This document shows, piece after piece, positions 24,184 through 32,500 of a stretch of 64,000 bases of DNA. The stretch comes from Streptomyces netropsis. GTDB lineage: Bacteria > Actinomycetota > Actinomycetes > Streptomycetales > Streptomycetaceae. The translations under genes and the position numbers were made by a program. Every line of letters begins with the position of its first letter. Position 1 is the first letter of the stretch. The stretch lies in contig NZ_JACHJG010000006.1 in NCBI RefSeq assembly GCF_014203545.1, positions 186,001 to 250,000 of the forward strand, read 5' to 3'. The notes under the pieces are model-generated. The model was not told the DNA's origin. It saw only the letters and a program-made list of their open reading frames with translations, and did not search any database.

Positions 24184-25866
24184 TCACGCTCCCGCCAGAC
24201 AGCCGTGGAGGAGGTCGAGTTCGCGCAGCGTGGTCAGGAACGCCGCGTCCTTCTGCAGCCAGTGGTGCTTGATCTGGGCTCCGGCGACCCCGTCGCGGAA
24301 GCGCCGCTCGGCGACGGTGCGGAACGCGCCCGGTACCAGGGGCAGGACCCGCAGCGGGCGCAGGCGGCCGCCCCGGCGCTTGTCCGCGTACTCGACGTTG
24401 ACCTCCTGGAGCGTGTCGTCGATGCGGCGGGCGGTCTCCCGCAGGTCGAGGGCGTCGTGCGCGTCCGTCCATTCGATGGCGATCAGGTAATGCGGCGGGG
24501 TGCCCCAGACCGGGATGCCGGAGAAGTCGGGGTGGGTGGTCCGCCGGCTCCCCAGCACCCGGGTCACCGCGGCGTGGACGTCGGACTCGGTGACCTTCTC
24601 ACCGGTGAACGAGCTCTGGAAGCCGGCCCGTCCCAGGAACTCCAGCCTGGGCGTGGCACCGACCCTGTCCACCACCCGGTAGACGTCGCCGACGTCGTAG
24701 CGGTAGAGGCCGTTGGCCTGGCTCATGACCAGCCGGTAGTCGGCGCCGGGTTCCAGCGCGTCGTAGCCCAGGGTGGGGGTGTCCGCGGGCAGCGGCTTGC
24801 CGTCGTCGAGGTCGTGCCAGGGAACGAACTCGAAGTGCCCCTGGTTGACGGCGAGCGGGCCGGCCGACGGGTGCTCGTCGACGGGCAGCGTGACGATGCC
24901 CTCCGTGCCGGTGGTGCTGAACGGCAGGGTCGCCACACCGGGCGCGAGCTGGGACAGCCACGGCCGGTACAGCGCGGCGGAGGCGGAGTTCCAGGAGACC
25001 ATCAGGCGCAGGGTGGGCCACAGGTCGGTGAGCAGCGGGCGCCCGCCGGCCCAGTCGAAGACCGTCGCCAGCCTGCGGGCCAGCGCGGGGTCGGCGGGTC
25101 TGACCGCATCGCGGCCGTCGTGCAGGTCGCGCACCAGCCGTTCGGTGTTCTCGCGCAGCGTCTCGGCCAGCAGGACGATCTTCGAGGGGTTCACCGAGAC
25201 GATCAGCTGGAGTTCGCGTCCGGCGAGCCGCAGCAGCTTGTTGTACAGCAGGTCCACCAGGGTGGGGGCGTCGGGGTCGCGGGCGAACCAGTCCGCCGAG
25301 CGCCACGGCGGGTTCCAGTCCTCCGGGTCCTCGGTCAGGGGGCGCTCGCTGATGCCGTAGACGGAGAACCCCTGCCGGCGGTGGCGTACGGGGCCGGGCT
25401 CCCAGGACAGGTCGAGGACCTCCTCTCCCCCGAGCCCTTCGGTGCCCAGCTGTTCGAAGTACAGGCCCCACTGGGCGTAGAGCGCGGGCCCCCGGTAGAC
25501 GCGGCGCCAATGGTGGGTGGTGGGGACGAACTTGGCGCGCCCCGTGGTCCCGGAGGTCCGCAGGAAGGCGTACGGGTCGTCGGTGGTCAGCACCCCGTGC
25601 TCCCCGGCGAGCTGCCGGTCCACGTAGGGAGCGAGCCCGTCGTAGGTGCGGATGGGCACCGCGTTCTTCCACTCCCGGGGCGCGCGGACCCGGGCGAGGC
25701 CGTGTTCGCGGCCGAAGGCGGTCTCCCGCGCCCCCGCCAGGATGTCGGCGAAGACCCGGTCCGCCGCTTCGTCGGGCTGCGCACAGATCTTGCGCTGCAG
25801 CGTCAGCGCGTCGTGTGTCCTCGCGAGAAAACACCGATGCGATGCGGTTTTCTCCTCAGAAGCCAA
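24184..25866 (-). CDS. borL: GH3-like acyl-adenylating enzyme BorL
   Basis: 560 residues of the GH3 auxin-responsive family, ANL-type adenylating enzymes better known from plants. ATP motif LRTSGTTGRAKFVP at about 105-118, FSTTGTEGIVTLPVDE near 315, NQGHFEFVPW, and the GLYRYDVGDVYRV loop near 400, then a C-terminal lid domain. Plant GH3 proteins join amino acids to acyl acids through an acyl-AMP. In borrelidin biosynthesis BorL is thought to activate or process the cyclopentane dicarboxylate starter, but its exact reaction is not established. Start is TTG at 25866 with GGGGGGAAG 6-8 bases upstream; no better in-frame start is seen. Forty bases separate it from the borK stop. Confidence 0.88.
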   Translation of the reverse strand: MASEEKTASHRCFLARTHDALTLQRKICAQPDEAADRVFADILAGARETAFGREHGLARVRAPREWKNAVPIRTYDGLAPYVDRQLAGEHGVLTTDDPYAFLRTSGTTGRAKFVPTTHHWRRVYRGPALYAQWGLYFEQLGTEGLGGEEVLDLSWEPGPVRHRRQGFSVYGISERPLTEDPEDWNPPWRSADWFARDPDAPTLVDLLYNKLLRLAGRELQLIVSVNPSKIVLLAETLRENTERLVRDLHDGRDAVRPADPALARRLATVFDWAGGRPLLTDLWPTLRLMVSWNSASAALYRPWLSQLAPGVATLPFSTTGTEGIVTLPVDEHPSAGPLAVNQGHFEFVPWHDLDDGKPLPADTPTLGYDALEPGADYRLVMSQANGLYRYDVGDVYRVVDRVGATPRLEFLGRAGFQSSFTGEKVTESDVHAAVTRVLGSRRTTHPDFSGIPVWGTPPHYLIAIEWTDAHDALDLRETARRIDDTLQEVNVEYADKRRGGRLRPLRVLPLVPGAFRTVAERRFRDGVAGAQIKHHWLQKDAAFLTTLRELDLLHGCLAGA

Positions 25867-25906
25867 GACTCTTCCCCCCTAGCATCGCGCCGAAGCGCGG
25901 TTGAGT

Positions 25907-26899
25907 TCACTCCACACGGACGACGACCTTTCCGAACGCCCGTCGCTCCTCGAGTTCGGCGACCGCTTCGGGGGCCCGGGACAGCGGGAACCGCGCGTGC
26001 ACCACCGGCTCCAGGGCATCGGTGACGACCAGGTCGAGGACCGTGTGGAGGTCCTCGCGCCGCCAGGCGTTGGAGCCGAGGATGTCCAGCTGGCGCGACC
26101 AGACGTAGCGCAGGTCGGTGGTGGCCTCGTAGCCGGTGGTCGCGCCGCAGGTGACGATGCGGCCGCCGCGCCGCGCACAGCGCAGCGAGAGGGGCCAGGT
26201 GTCCTTGCCCTGGTAGTCGACGACCACGTCGACGCCGCCGTCGGTGAGTTCGCGGACCCTGCCGCGTACGTCCTCGGTGGCGATGTCGATCGTCGCGGCC
26301 ACGCCCAGTGCGCGCAGCCGGGCGAGCTTCTCCGGCGACCGGGAGCAGGCGATCACCCGGGCGCCCGCCCGCACGGCGAGCTGGGCACAGGCCACGCCGA
26401 CCCCGCCGGTGGCACCGAACAGCAGGATCGTTTCACCGGGTTGGAGGCGCGCCCTGGTGAACAGCATGCGCTGTGCGGTGCCGTAGGCGATCGGCAGCGC
26501 CGCGTACCGGGCCGGGTCGATGTCGCCGGCGGGCAGCGGGAGGGCGTTGCCGGCGGGTGCCACGACATGCTCGGCGAGCCCGCCCCAGTGGTGCTCGCCG
26601 AGGATGCCCCGCCCGATCATCGGATCGAGCAGCACGCGGCGGCCCAGGAGCCGCTCGCCCGCCTCGTCGGTGGCCTGTTCGACGACGCCGACGACGTCGC
26701 CGCCGGACACGTGCGGCAGTTCCAGTCGCACACCCGGCAGTCCGTTGCGCACATGGATGTCGAGGTGGTTGAGCGCGCAGGCCTCGACCCGCACGCCGAT
26801 CCACCCCCGGGCCGGCACCGGGCGCTCGACCTCGTCCAGCTCGAGCCGCTCGGGGCCGCCCCAGGCGCGGATGACCGCCGCCCGCATCAGCCGTGTCAC
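25907..26899 (-). CDS. borK: MDR-family (zinc-type) alcohol dehydrogenase BorK
   Basis: 330 residues. GroES-like N-terminal domain (ACALNHLDIHVRNGLP, LPHVSGGDVVGVV) and Rossmann domain with ILLFGATGGVGVACAQLA near 155-172. Structural zinc cysteines are absent, as in quinone-reductase-like members. In the borrelidin pathway it is grouped with BorI and BorJ for converting the C12 methyl branch to the nitrile; a redox step at the alcohol/aldehyde level is the usual proposal. The GTG at 26899 overlaps the borJ stop by 4 bases (GTGA). An in-frame ATG at 26887 (MRAAVIRAWGG), with GGGGAG 10 bases upstream, is an equally possible start. Confidence 0.88.
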   Translation of the reverse strand: MTRLMRAAVIRAWGGPERLELDEVERPVPARGWIGVRVEACALNHLDIHVRNGLPGVRLELPHVSGGDVVGVVEQATDEAGERLLGRRVLLDPMIGRGILGEHHWGGLAEHVVAPAGNALPLPAGDIDPARYAALPIAYGTAQRMLFTRARLQPGETILLFGATGGVGVACAQLAVRAGARVIACSRSPEKLARLRALGVAATIDIATEDVRGRVRELTDGGVDVVVDYQGKDTWPLSLRCARRGGRIVTCGATTGYEATTDLRYVWSRQLDILGSNAWRREDLHTVLDLVVTDALEPVVHARFPLSRAPEAVAELEERRAFGKVVVRVE

Positions 26900-28257
26900 T
26901 CCCCTGTCACCTCACGGATGGCCCGGAACAGCGTGCCGGTGAGGAGACGCAGGTCGTCGTGGCTCATCGACGGCGACGGCAGCATCGTGATCACGTCGCC
27001 GGGGACGGCGTTGACCAGGACGCCGTTGTCCCGGGCCAGGGTGCAGACACGCTCGACGACCCGGTCCTGGGGCGGGAAGGGGGTGCGGTTCTCCCGGTCG
27101 GCCACGAGCTCGACGCCGGCGATGAGCCCGAGCTGGCGGACGTCCCCGACGTGGCTGAGCCCGCGGAACGGCTCGAGTTCGGCGGTGAGGACGTCGGCCA
27201 GCGCCCGGGCGCGACCCAGGACGTCGTCCTTCTCGTACAGGTCGAGGCTGGCCAGGGCGACCGCCGCCCCGAGCGCGTAGCCGGAGTACGTGCTGCCGCT
27301 GAGGAACGCCCCGCCGCGGAAGGCGTCGAAGATCTCCTCGGTGGCCAAGGTGGCCGACAGCGGGAGGTATCCGCCGGTCAGGGCCTTGCCCACGGTCAGC
27401 AGGTCGGGGGTGACGCCCTCGGCATCGCACGAGAAGGTGGTCCCGGTGCGGCCCCAGCCGGTGAGGACCTCGTCGGCGATGAGCAGCACACCGTGCCTGC
27501 GGGCGATCTCCGCGACCTTGGCCAGGTGGCCCTCGGGAGCGGTGATCACGCCGGCCAGGGCCTGCACGCGGGGCTCCACGATGACGGCGGCGATCTTTCC
27601 CTTCTCCCGGACGAGGATCTCCTCCAGCGAGTCCGTGCAGTCGAGCTCGCAGCCCCCGCTCGACATGCCGACCGGACACCGGTAGCAGTCGGGCTGGGCG
27701 AAGGAGAGGGAGGGGTAGAGCAGCGGCTCGTAGGTCTTGCGGATCATGTCGACCTGGTCGTTGTTCACGCCCCGCAGGCTGATCGTGCCCAGGGTCTCGC
27801 CGTGGTACCCGTTGGCCATGGACACGAAGGTCGAACGCTCCGGCTCGCCCTTGGCCACCCAGTACGCGTACGCGGCCTTCAGCGCCGTCTCCACCGCGGT
27901 GGAACCGGATTCGGCGAAGAACACCCGCTGCAGCCCGGGCGGGGCCATGTTCGCCAGCCGGGCGGCCAGCTCCACGGCGGCCGGGTGCGAGACGCGGTAC
28001 AGCGTGGTCTCGCCGGCCTTGCGGGCCTGGGCGACCAGGGCCTCGACGAGAGCGGGGTGGCCGTGGCCGTGGAGGTTCATGCCCATCGACGAGCGTCCGT
28101 CGAGGTAGCGCCTGCCCTCCGGGTCGATCAGCCAGCATCCGTCCGCGCGTTCGACGACGAGCTGGTCGTTGGCCATCCAGTCGTCCATCGGCGTCCAGGG
28201 GTACCACATGTGCTCGCGATCGAGCCTGCGCAGCCGGTCGACGTCCGTCTTCTCCAC
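26896..28257 (-). CDS. borJ: Class III PLP aminotransferase BorJ (nitrile formation)
   Basis: 453 residues, BioA/ornithine-aminotransferase-like. MWYPWTPMDDW near 17, FFAESGSTAVETALKAA (PLP phosphate site) near 115, NGYHGETLG, IADEVLTGWGRTG, and the Schiff-base lysine Lys291 in TVGKALTGG. It should place nitrogen on the oxidised C12 branch carbon of pre-borrelidin so that it can become the nitrile; this role is established for borrelidin. A four-cysteine insertion (Cys191, Cys194, Cys203, Cys207; CYRC...CELDC) is visible. GTG start at 28257 with GGAGG about 8 bases upstream. The stop overlaps the borK start, and a strong hairpin separates it from borI upstream. Confidence 0.92.
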   Translation of the reverse strand: MEKTDVDRLRRLDREHMWYPWTPMDDWMANDQLVVERADGCWLIDPEGRRYLDGRSSMGMNLHGHGHPALVEALVAQARKAGETTLYRVSHPAAVELAARLANMAPPGLQRVFFAESGSTAVETALKAAYAYWVAKGEPERSTFVSMANGYHGETLGTISLRGVNNDQVDMIRKTYEPLLYPSLSFAQPDCYRCPVGMSSGGCELDCTDSLEEILVREKGKIAAVIVEPRVQALAGVITAPEGHLAKVAEIARRHGVLLIADEVLTGWGRTGTTFSCDAEGVTPDLLTVGKALTGGYLPLSATLATEEIFDAFRGGAFLSGSTYSGYALGAAVALASLDLYEKDDVLGRARALADVLTAELEPFRGLSHVGDVRQLGLIAGVELVADRENRTPFPPQDRVVERVCTLARDNGVLVNAVPGDVITMLPSPSMSHDDLRLLTGTLFRAIREVTGE

Positions 28258-28298
28258 TTGGAGTCCTCCGTTGATGGTGTGTTCGGTGATCCGGGGGG

Positions 28299-28347
28299 GG
28301 GAGGGCTTCGCCGCGGGCCGGGTCGCGGCCGGCGGCGAAGCCCTCCC
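28299..28347 (-). terminator. Strong hairpin between borI and borJ
   Basis: A perfect 15-base-pair stem (28299-28313 with 28333-28347, core GAGGGCTTCGCC/GGCGAAGCCCTC) and a 19-base GC-rich loop lie between the borI stop and the borJ ribosome site, beside a run of eight G. It may be a terminator or attenuator for the long PKS-borI transcript, or an mRNA stability element, since borJ must still be expressed downstream. Confidence 0.6.
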
Positions 28348-28356
28348 GGGCTGCTG

Positions 28357-29544
28357 CTACCAGGTGACGCGGAGCTGGCGCGGCCCGTAGGAGAGGGCGT
28401 CGCCGCGGAAGGGGATGTCCTCCTTGGCGATGTCCAGCCGCAGCCCGGGGATGCGCTCGGCCACCGCCCGCAGCGCCTCCTCCAGCTGCACCCGGACCAG
28501 GTGCTTGCCCAGGCACTGGTGCGGCCCGTGGCTGAAGGAGAGGTGGTTGCCCGCCGGGCGGCGGATGTCGAGCACGTGCGGGTCGGGGTAGACCTTCGGG
28601 TCGCGGTTGCTGGTGTCCAGCAGCACGATCACCGCGTCCCCCTCCTTGATCGTCTGCCCCTCGATGTCGATGTCCTCGGCGGCGACCCGCTTGGTGGCCC
28701 GGGCGATCGTGTAGTAGCGCAGCATCTCGTCGATCGCCCCCGGCCACAGGCTGGGGTCGGCCCGCAGTTCCTCGGCGACGTGCGGGAACTCGGCCAGCGC
28801 GAGCACCCCGAGACCGAGCATGTTCGCCGACGGCTCGTGACCGGCGACCAGCAGGAACAGCGCGTTGTCCACCAGGTCGGCGGCGCTGAGCTCGATGTCG
28901 CCGGACGCCTGCGCCTTGACGATCAGCCGGCTGAGCAGGTCGTCACCGGGGTTCTCCGTGCGCTCCCGCATGAGGCGCTCGACGTAGCCGCGCAGCTCGA
29001 TGACGGCCTCGAGGTTCTCCTCGCCCCGGTCCATCTCGATGATCTGCTCGGTGCGCTTCTGGAAGTAGTGGCAGTCCTCCTCGGGGATGTCCAGCACCTT
29101 GCAAATGGTCTTCGTGGCGACCGGGAAGGCGAACACCTCGACCATCTCGGCGCCCGGGCCCTGGCGGACGATCTCGTCGACGATCTCGCCGAAGATCTCC
29201 TTGAAGAACGGGCGGACCTCCTCGGCGTGCCGGGGCGTGAAGTCCTCCGCCACCATGCGGCGGGCGATGTCGTGCTCCGGCGAGTCCATGTTGAACAGGT
29301 GGCGGCTGAACTGGCCGCGCTGCTTCTGCAGGGCCTCGCGCTGCGAGAACGACGGAACCTTGGCGGGGTTGTTGCTGATGCGGCGGTCGGCGAGCAGGCC
29401 GCGCACCGCCTCATGGCTGGCCGCCAGCCAGGCCGCCCGCCCGTCCTCCATGGTGAACGGGCACACGCCCCCTTCCTTCAGCAGATCCAGGTGCTCGACC
29501 GGAGGGGTGTCCGGCACGGTACGGCGAACGGGGAAAGAAGGCAT
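28357..29544 (-). CDS. borI: Cytochrome P450 BorI (C12-methyl oxidation)
   Basis: About 395 residues. ExxR in EMLRYY, heme loop FSHGPHQCLGKHL near 340, bacterial class I length. ATG at 29544 (MPSFPV) is preferred because GGAG lies 6 bases upstream; ATG 29556 (MELAMP) is also in frame. In borrelidin biosynthesis BorI oxidises the C12 methyl of pre-borrelidin, which BorJ then aminates on the way to the nitrile. The I helix reads LLVAGHEPSANML: Pro238 stands where nearly all P450s have the oxygen-activating threonine (AGHETT). Fifty-three bases separate it from the borA6 stop, so it is probably on the PKS transcript. Confidence 0.92.
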   Translation of the reverse strand: MPSFPVRRTVPDTPPVEHLDLLKEGGVCPFTMEDGRAAWLAASHEAVRGLLADRRISNNPAKVPSFSQREALQKQRGQFSRHLFNMDSPEHDIARRMVAEDFTPRHAEEVRPFFKEIFGEIVDEIVRQGPGAEMVEVFAFPVATKTICKVLDIPEEDCHYFQKRTEQIIEMDRGEENLEAVIELRGYVERLMRERTENPGDDLLSRLIVKAQASGDIELSAADLVDNALFLLVAGHEPSANMLGLGVLALAEFPHVAEELRADPSLWPGAIDEMLRYYTIARATKRVAAEDIDIEGQTIKEGDAVIVLLDTSNRDPKVYPDPHVLDIRRPAGNHLSFSHGPHQCLGKHLVRVQLEEALRAVAERIPGLRLDIAKEDIPFRGDALSYGPRQLRVTW

Positions 29545-29597
29545 TGCCAGCTCCATTTCAAGGACGTGCGAATGGGTGTTGCTCCTGAGACCTCGGG

Positions 29598-32500
29598 TCA
29601 GCGCACGGCTGCGCCGCCGTGGTCTCCAGGGGGTCGGTGAACGGCCGTGACCAGCCAGTCGTGCACGACGTCGGCGGTCCTGGGCGCGTGGTGTTCCATC
29701 ATGGTGAAGTGGTCGCCGGGCACATCCGTTCCGGTGTGCGCCAGGTTCCAGCGGGCCTGCCACCGCCCGTCGTCGGGCATTCCGGGCAGCGGGTCGCCGG
29801 CGCGTACGTGCAGCACGGGTACGTCGACTTGGCCCGGCGTCCAGTCGAAGCCGAAGTAGCGGCCCATCGCGGTCAGCCACGCCTCGCCCAGTGCCTCGCC
29901 GGTCCGTCCGTCGCGTTCCCGCTGACCCTGCTCCATGGCTCCCTGGATGCGGGTCATCACGTCGCTCTGCTCGGGCGCGTAGGTGTCGACCAGCACGACG
30001 GCGGCGGGCGGGCGGCCCAGACCGGCGAGATGGGCGGCCAGGGCGTGCGCGGCCAGGCCGCCCGCCGAGTAACCGAGCAGGACGAACTCGTCCTGCCCTT
30101 CCAGGGCCCGCGCGTGGGTGGCGAGCAGGACGTCCAGGGTGGCGGGGATCGGCTGCCCCGTCACGAAGCCCGGCTCGCGCAGCACGAACACGTCGCGCCT
30201 GCCGCGCAGGGCCGCGCCGAACGGGACGAACTTGTGCGGGTCGGCCTTGCCCAGGTGCGACGGGATGCAGAACACGGGCGTGTCCGCTCCGCCGGAGGTC
30301 AGCCGCAGGGGCGGCAGGTCCAGCTCGGCCGGATCGTCGTACGCCGCCCGGAAACCGGCGGCCGTCGTCAGCAGGTCGATGAACTCCAGCCGCCTGCCGT
30401 GCCGGTCCGCCTCGTGCCACAGTTCGACGAGGCTCCCCGTCGTGTCCGGTACGCCCGTGGTGCCGGCGCCGATCCTCTCCCGCAGGTGCTCGGCGAGAGC
30501 GGCGGGCGTGCGGTGTTCCAGGGTGAGCGAGGCGGGGAGCGCCAGGCCGGTGCGGGAGACGAGCCGGTTGCGCAGCTCGATCGAGGTCAGCGAGTCGAAG
30601 CCGAGCGCGAGGAACTCGTGGCCGGGGTCGATCCGCGCCGGGTCCTCGTAGCGCAGCACGGTGGCGATCTCCGTGCGGACGGCCTCCAGCAGTACCCGTG
30701 ACTGTTCCTCGGAGGTACGCCCTTCCAAGCCCCGCAGCGCGTCCGGCTGTTCCTCCCGGGCGGGCGGGGTGGCCGGGCGCGCCTCGGGGAGCGCGTCGAG
30801 CAGGCGGTGCCGGGCACCGCCGGTCAGGCGCCCCCAGTCCACGTCGGCCACCACCACGGGCCCGTGCGCACGGCCCAGGGCCCGCACGGCGTCCTCCGGG
30901 GCCAGCGGGGCCAGGCCGCTGCGGCGCAGCCGGTCCTCGACGACCTGGGTGCCGGCCATGCCGTCGCCCGCCCACGGCCCCCAGGCCAGGGAGGCGGCGG
31001 GCAGCCCTTCGGCGGTGCGGTGCGCGGCCAAGGCATCGAGGTAGGCGTTGGCGGCGGCGTAGCCGGCCTGGCCGGCGCCGCCGAGGACACCGGCCAGGGA
31101 GGAGAACAGCACGAACGCGTCGAGGTCCCGGTCGCGGGTGAGCTCGTGCAGGTGCTTCGCACCGAGCAGCTTGGGCCGCAGCACCCGGTCGACCTGCTCG
31201 GGAGTGAGCGAGGCGATCACACCGTCGTCGAGGACGGCGGCCGTGTGCACCACCGCGTTCGGCCGGTGGGCATCGAGCAACTCCCGTACGGCTTCCCGAT
31301 CGGTGACGTCGCACCGGGCCACCGTCGCCTTCACACCGGCGGCGATCAGCTCGGCGTGCAGGGCGCCGGCCTCGGGGCTGTCCGGACCGCGCCGCCCGGC
31401 CAGCACGATGTGCTCGGCGCCCTGGTCCGCCAGCCAGCGCGCGACGTGCGCGGCCAGCGCGCCGGTGCCGCCGGTGACCACGACGGTGCCGCTGGGCGAC
31501 CAGTGTTCGGCGGCGGGACGCGTACGGACCAGGCGCCTGGCGAACACGCCCGCCGACCGGAGGGCGACCTCCTGCTCGTCCCGGGCGAGCAGGAGGGCAC
31601 ACAGGCGGCTGGCGGTGCGGTCGGTGAGCTCGGCGGGCAGATCGATCCGCACGGCGCCGAGTTCCGGATGCTCCGCGGCGGCCGCCCGGCCCAGGCCCCA
31701 CAGCATGGCCTGCTCCGGGTTCGTCACCGGATCCGAGTCACCGACGGCCACGGCCCCCTGGGTGAGTACCCACAGGGGAACCCCGGAGCCCTCGGCCAGC
31801 AGATCCTGGACGACGCGCAGAGTCGCCTTCAGGCCGCCGTCGGTGTCGGAGCCGAGACCCAGCAGGGAGACCACTCCGGCCAGGTCGGAGCCCTGACGAG
31901 GCCCGGCCTCGCCGGCGCTGAGCACGGTGGCACCGTGCTCGGCCAATGCGGCTTCGACGGCGTCGGCGAGCCGGCACTCCCCCGCCGGCCGGATCACCAG
32001 CCAACTCCCCGACAACACAGGCGCCGTCACGCCCTCGTCCACCGGCGTCCAGTCGATCCGGTACGTCCAGTCGTCCAACGGCGTGCCCGGCGTGCTCTCG
32101 GCGGGGGCCGGGGCAGCGCGCCGCATCCAGTAGTGCTGGTGCTGGAAGGCGTAGGTGGGGAGATCGACGGTGCGGGCGTGGGGGAAGAAGGGGGACCAGT
32201 CGACGGCGTGGCCGTTGACGTGGACTGTGGACAGGGCTGCCAGGACCGTGGACACATCGTCGTGACCGGGGCGAAGTGCAGCCGCAGTGGCGATGTTTTC
32301 GGTGTCGGCGCAGTGGGCGACCATCGAGGTCAGAGCCCCTGCCGGCCCGAGCTCCACCCAGGTCGTGACACCCGCGTCGAGGAGAGTGCGCACGCCGTCG
32401 GCGAAAAGGACCGGCTCGCGGACCTGCCGCACCCAGTACTCGGGCGAGCACCATTCCTGCGGGTCAACCCACGTACCTGTCACGTTGGAGACTGCCGGCA

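Noticed and set aside
28357..31701. A 1114-residue P450 fusion
   Set aside because: Sequence upstream of 29556 is an off-frame reading of borA6. P450 homology and a ribosome site begin at 29544-29556.
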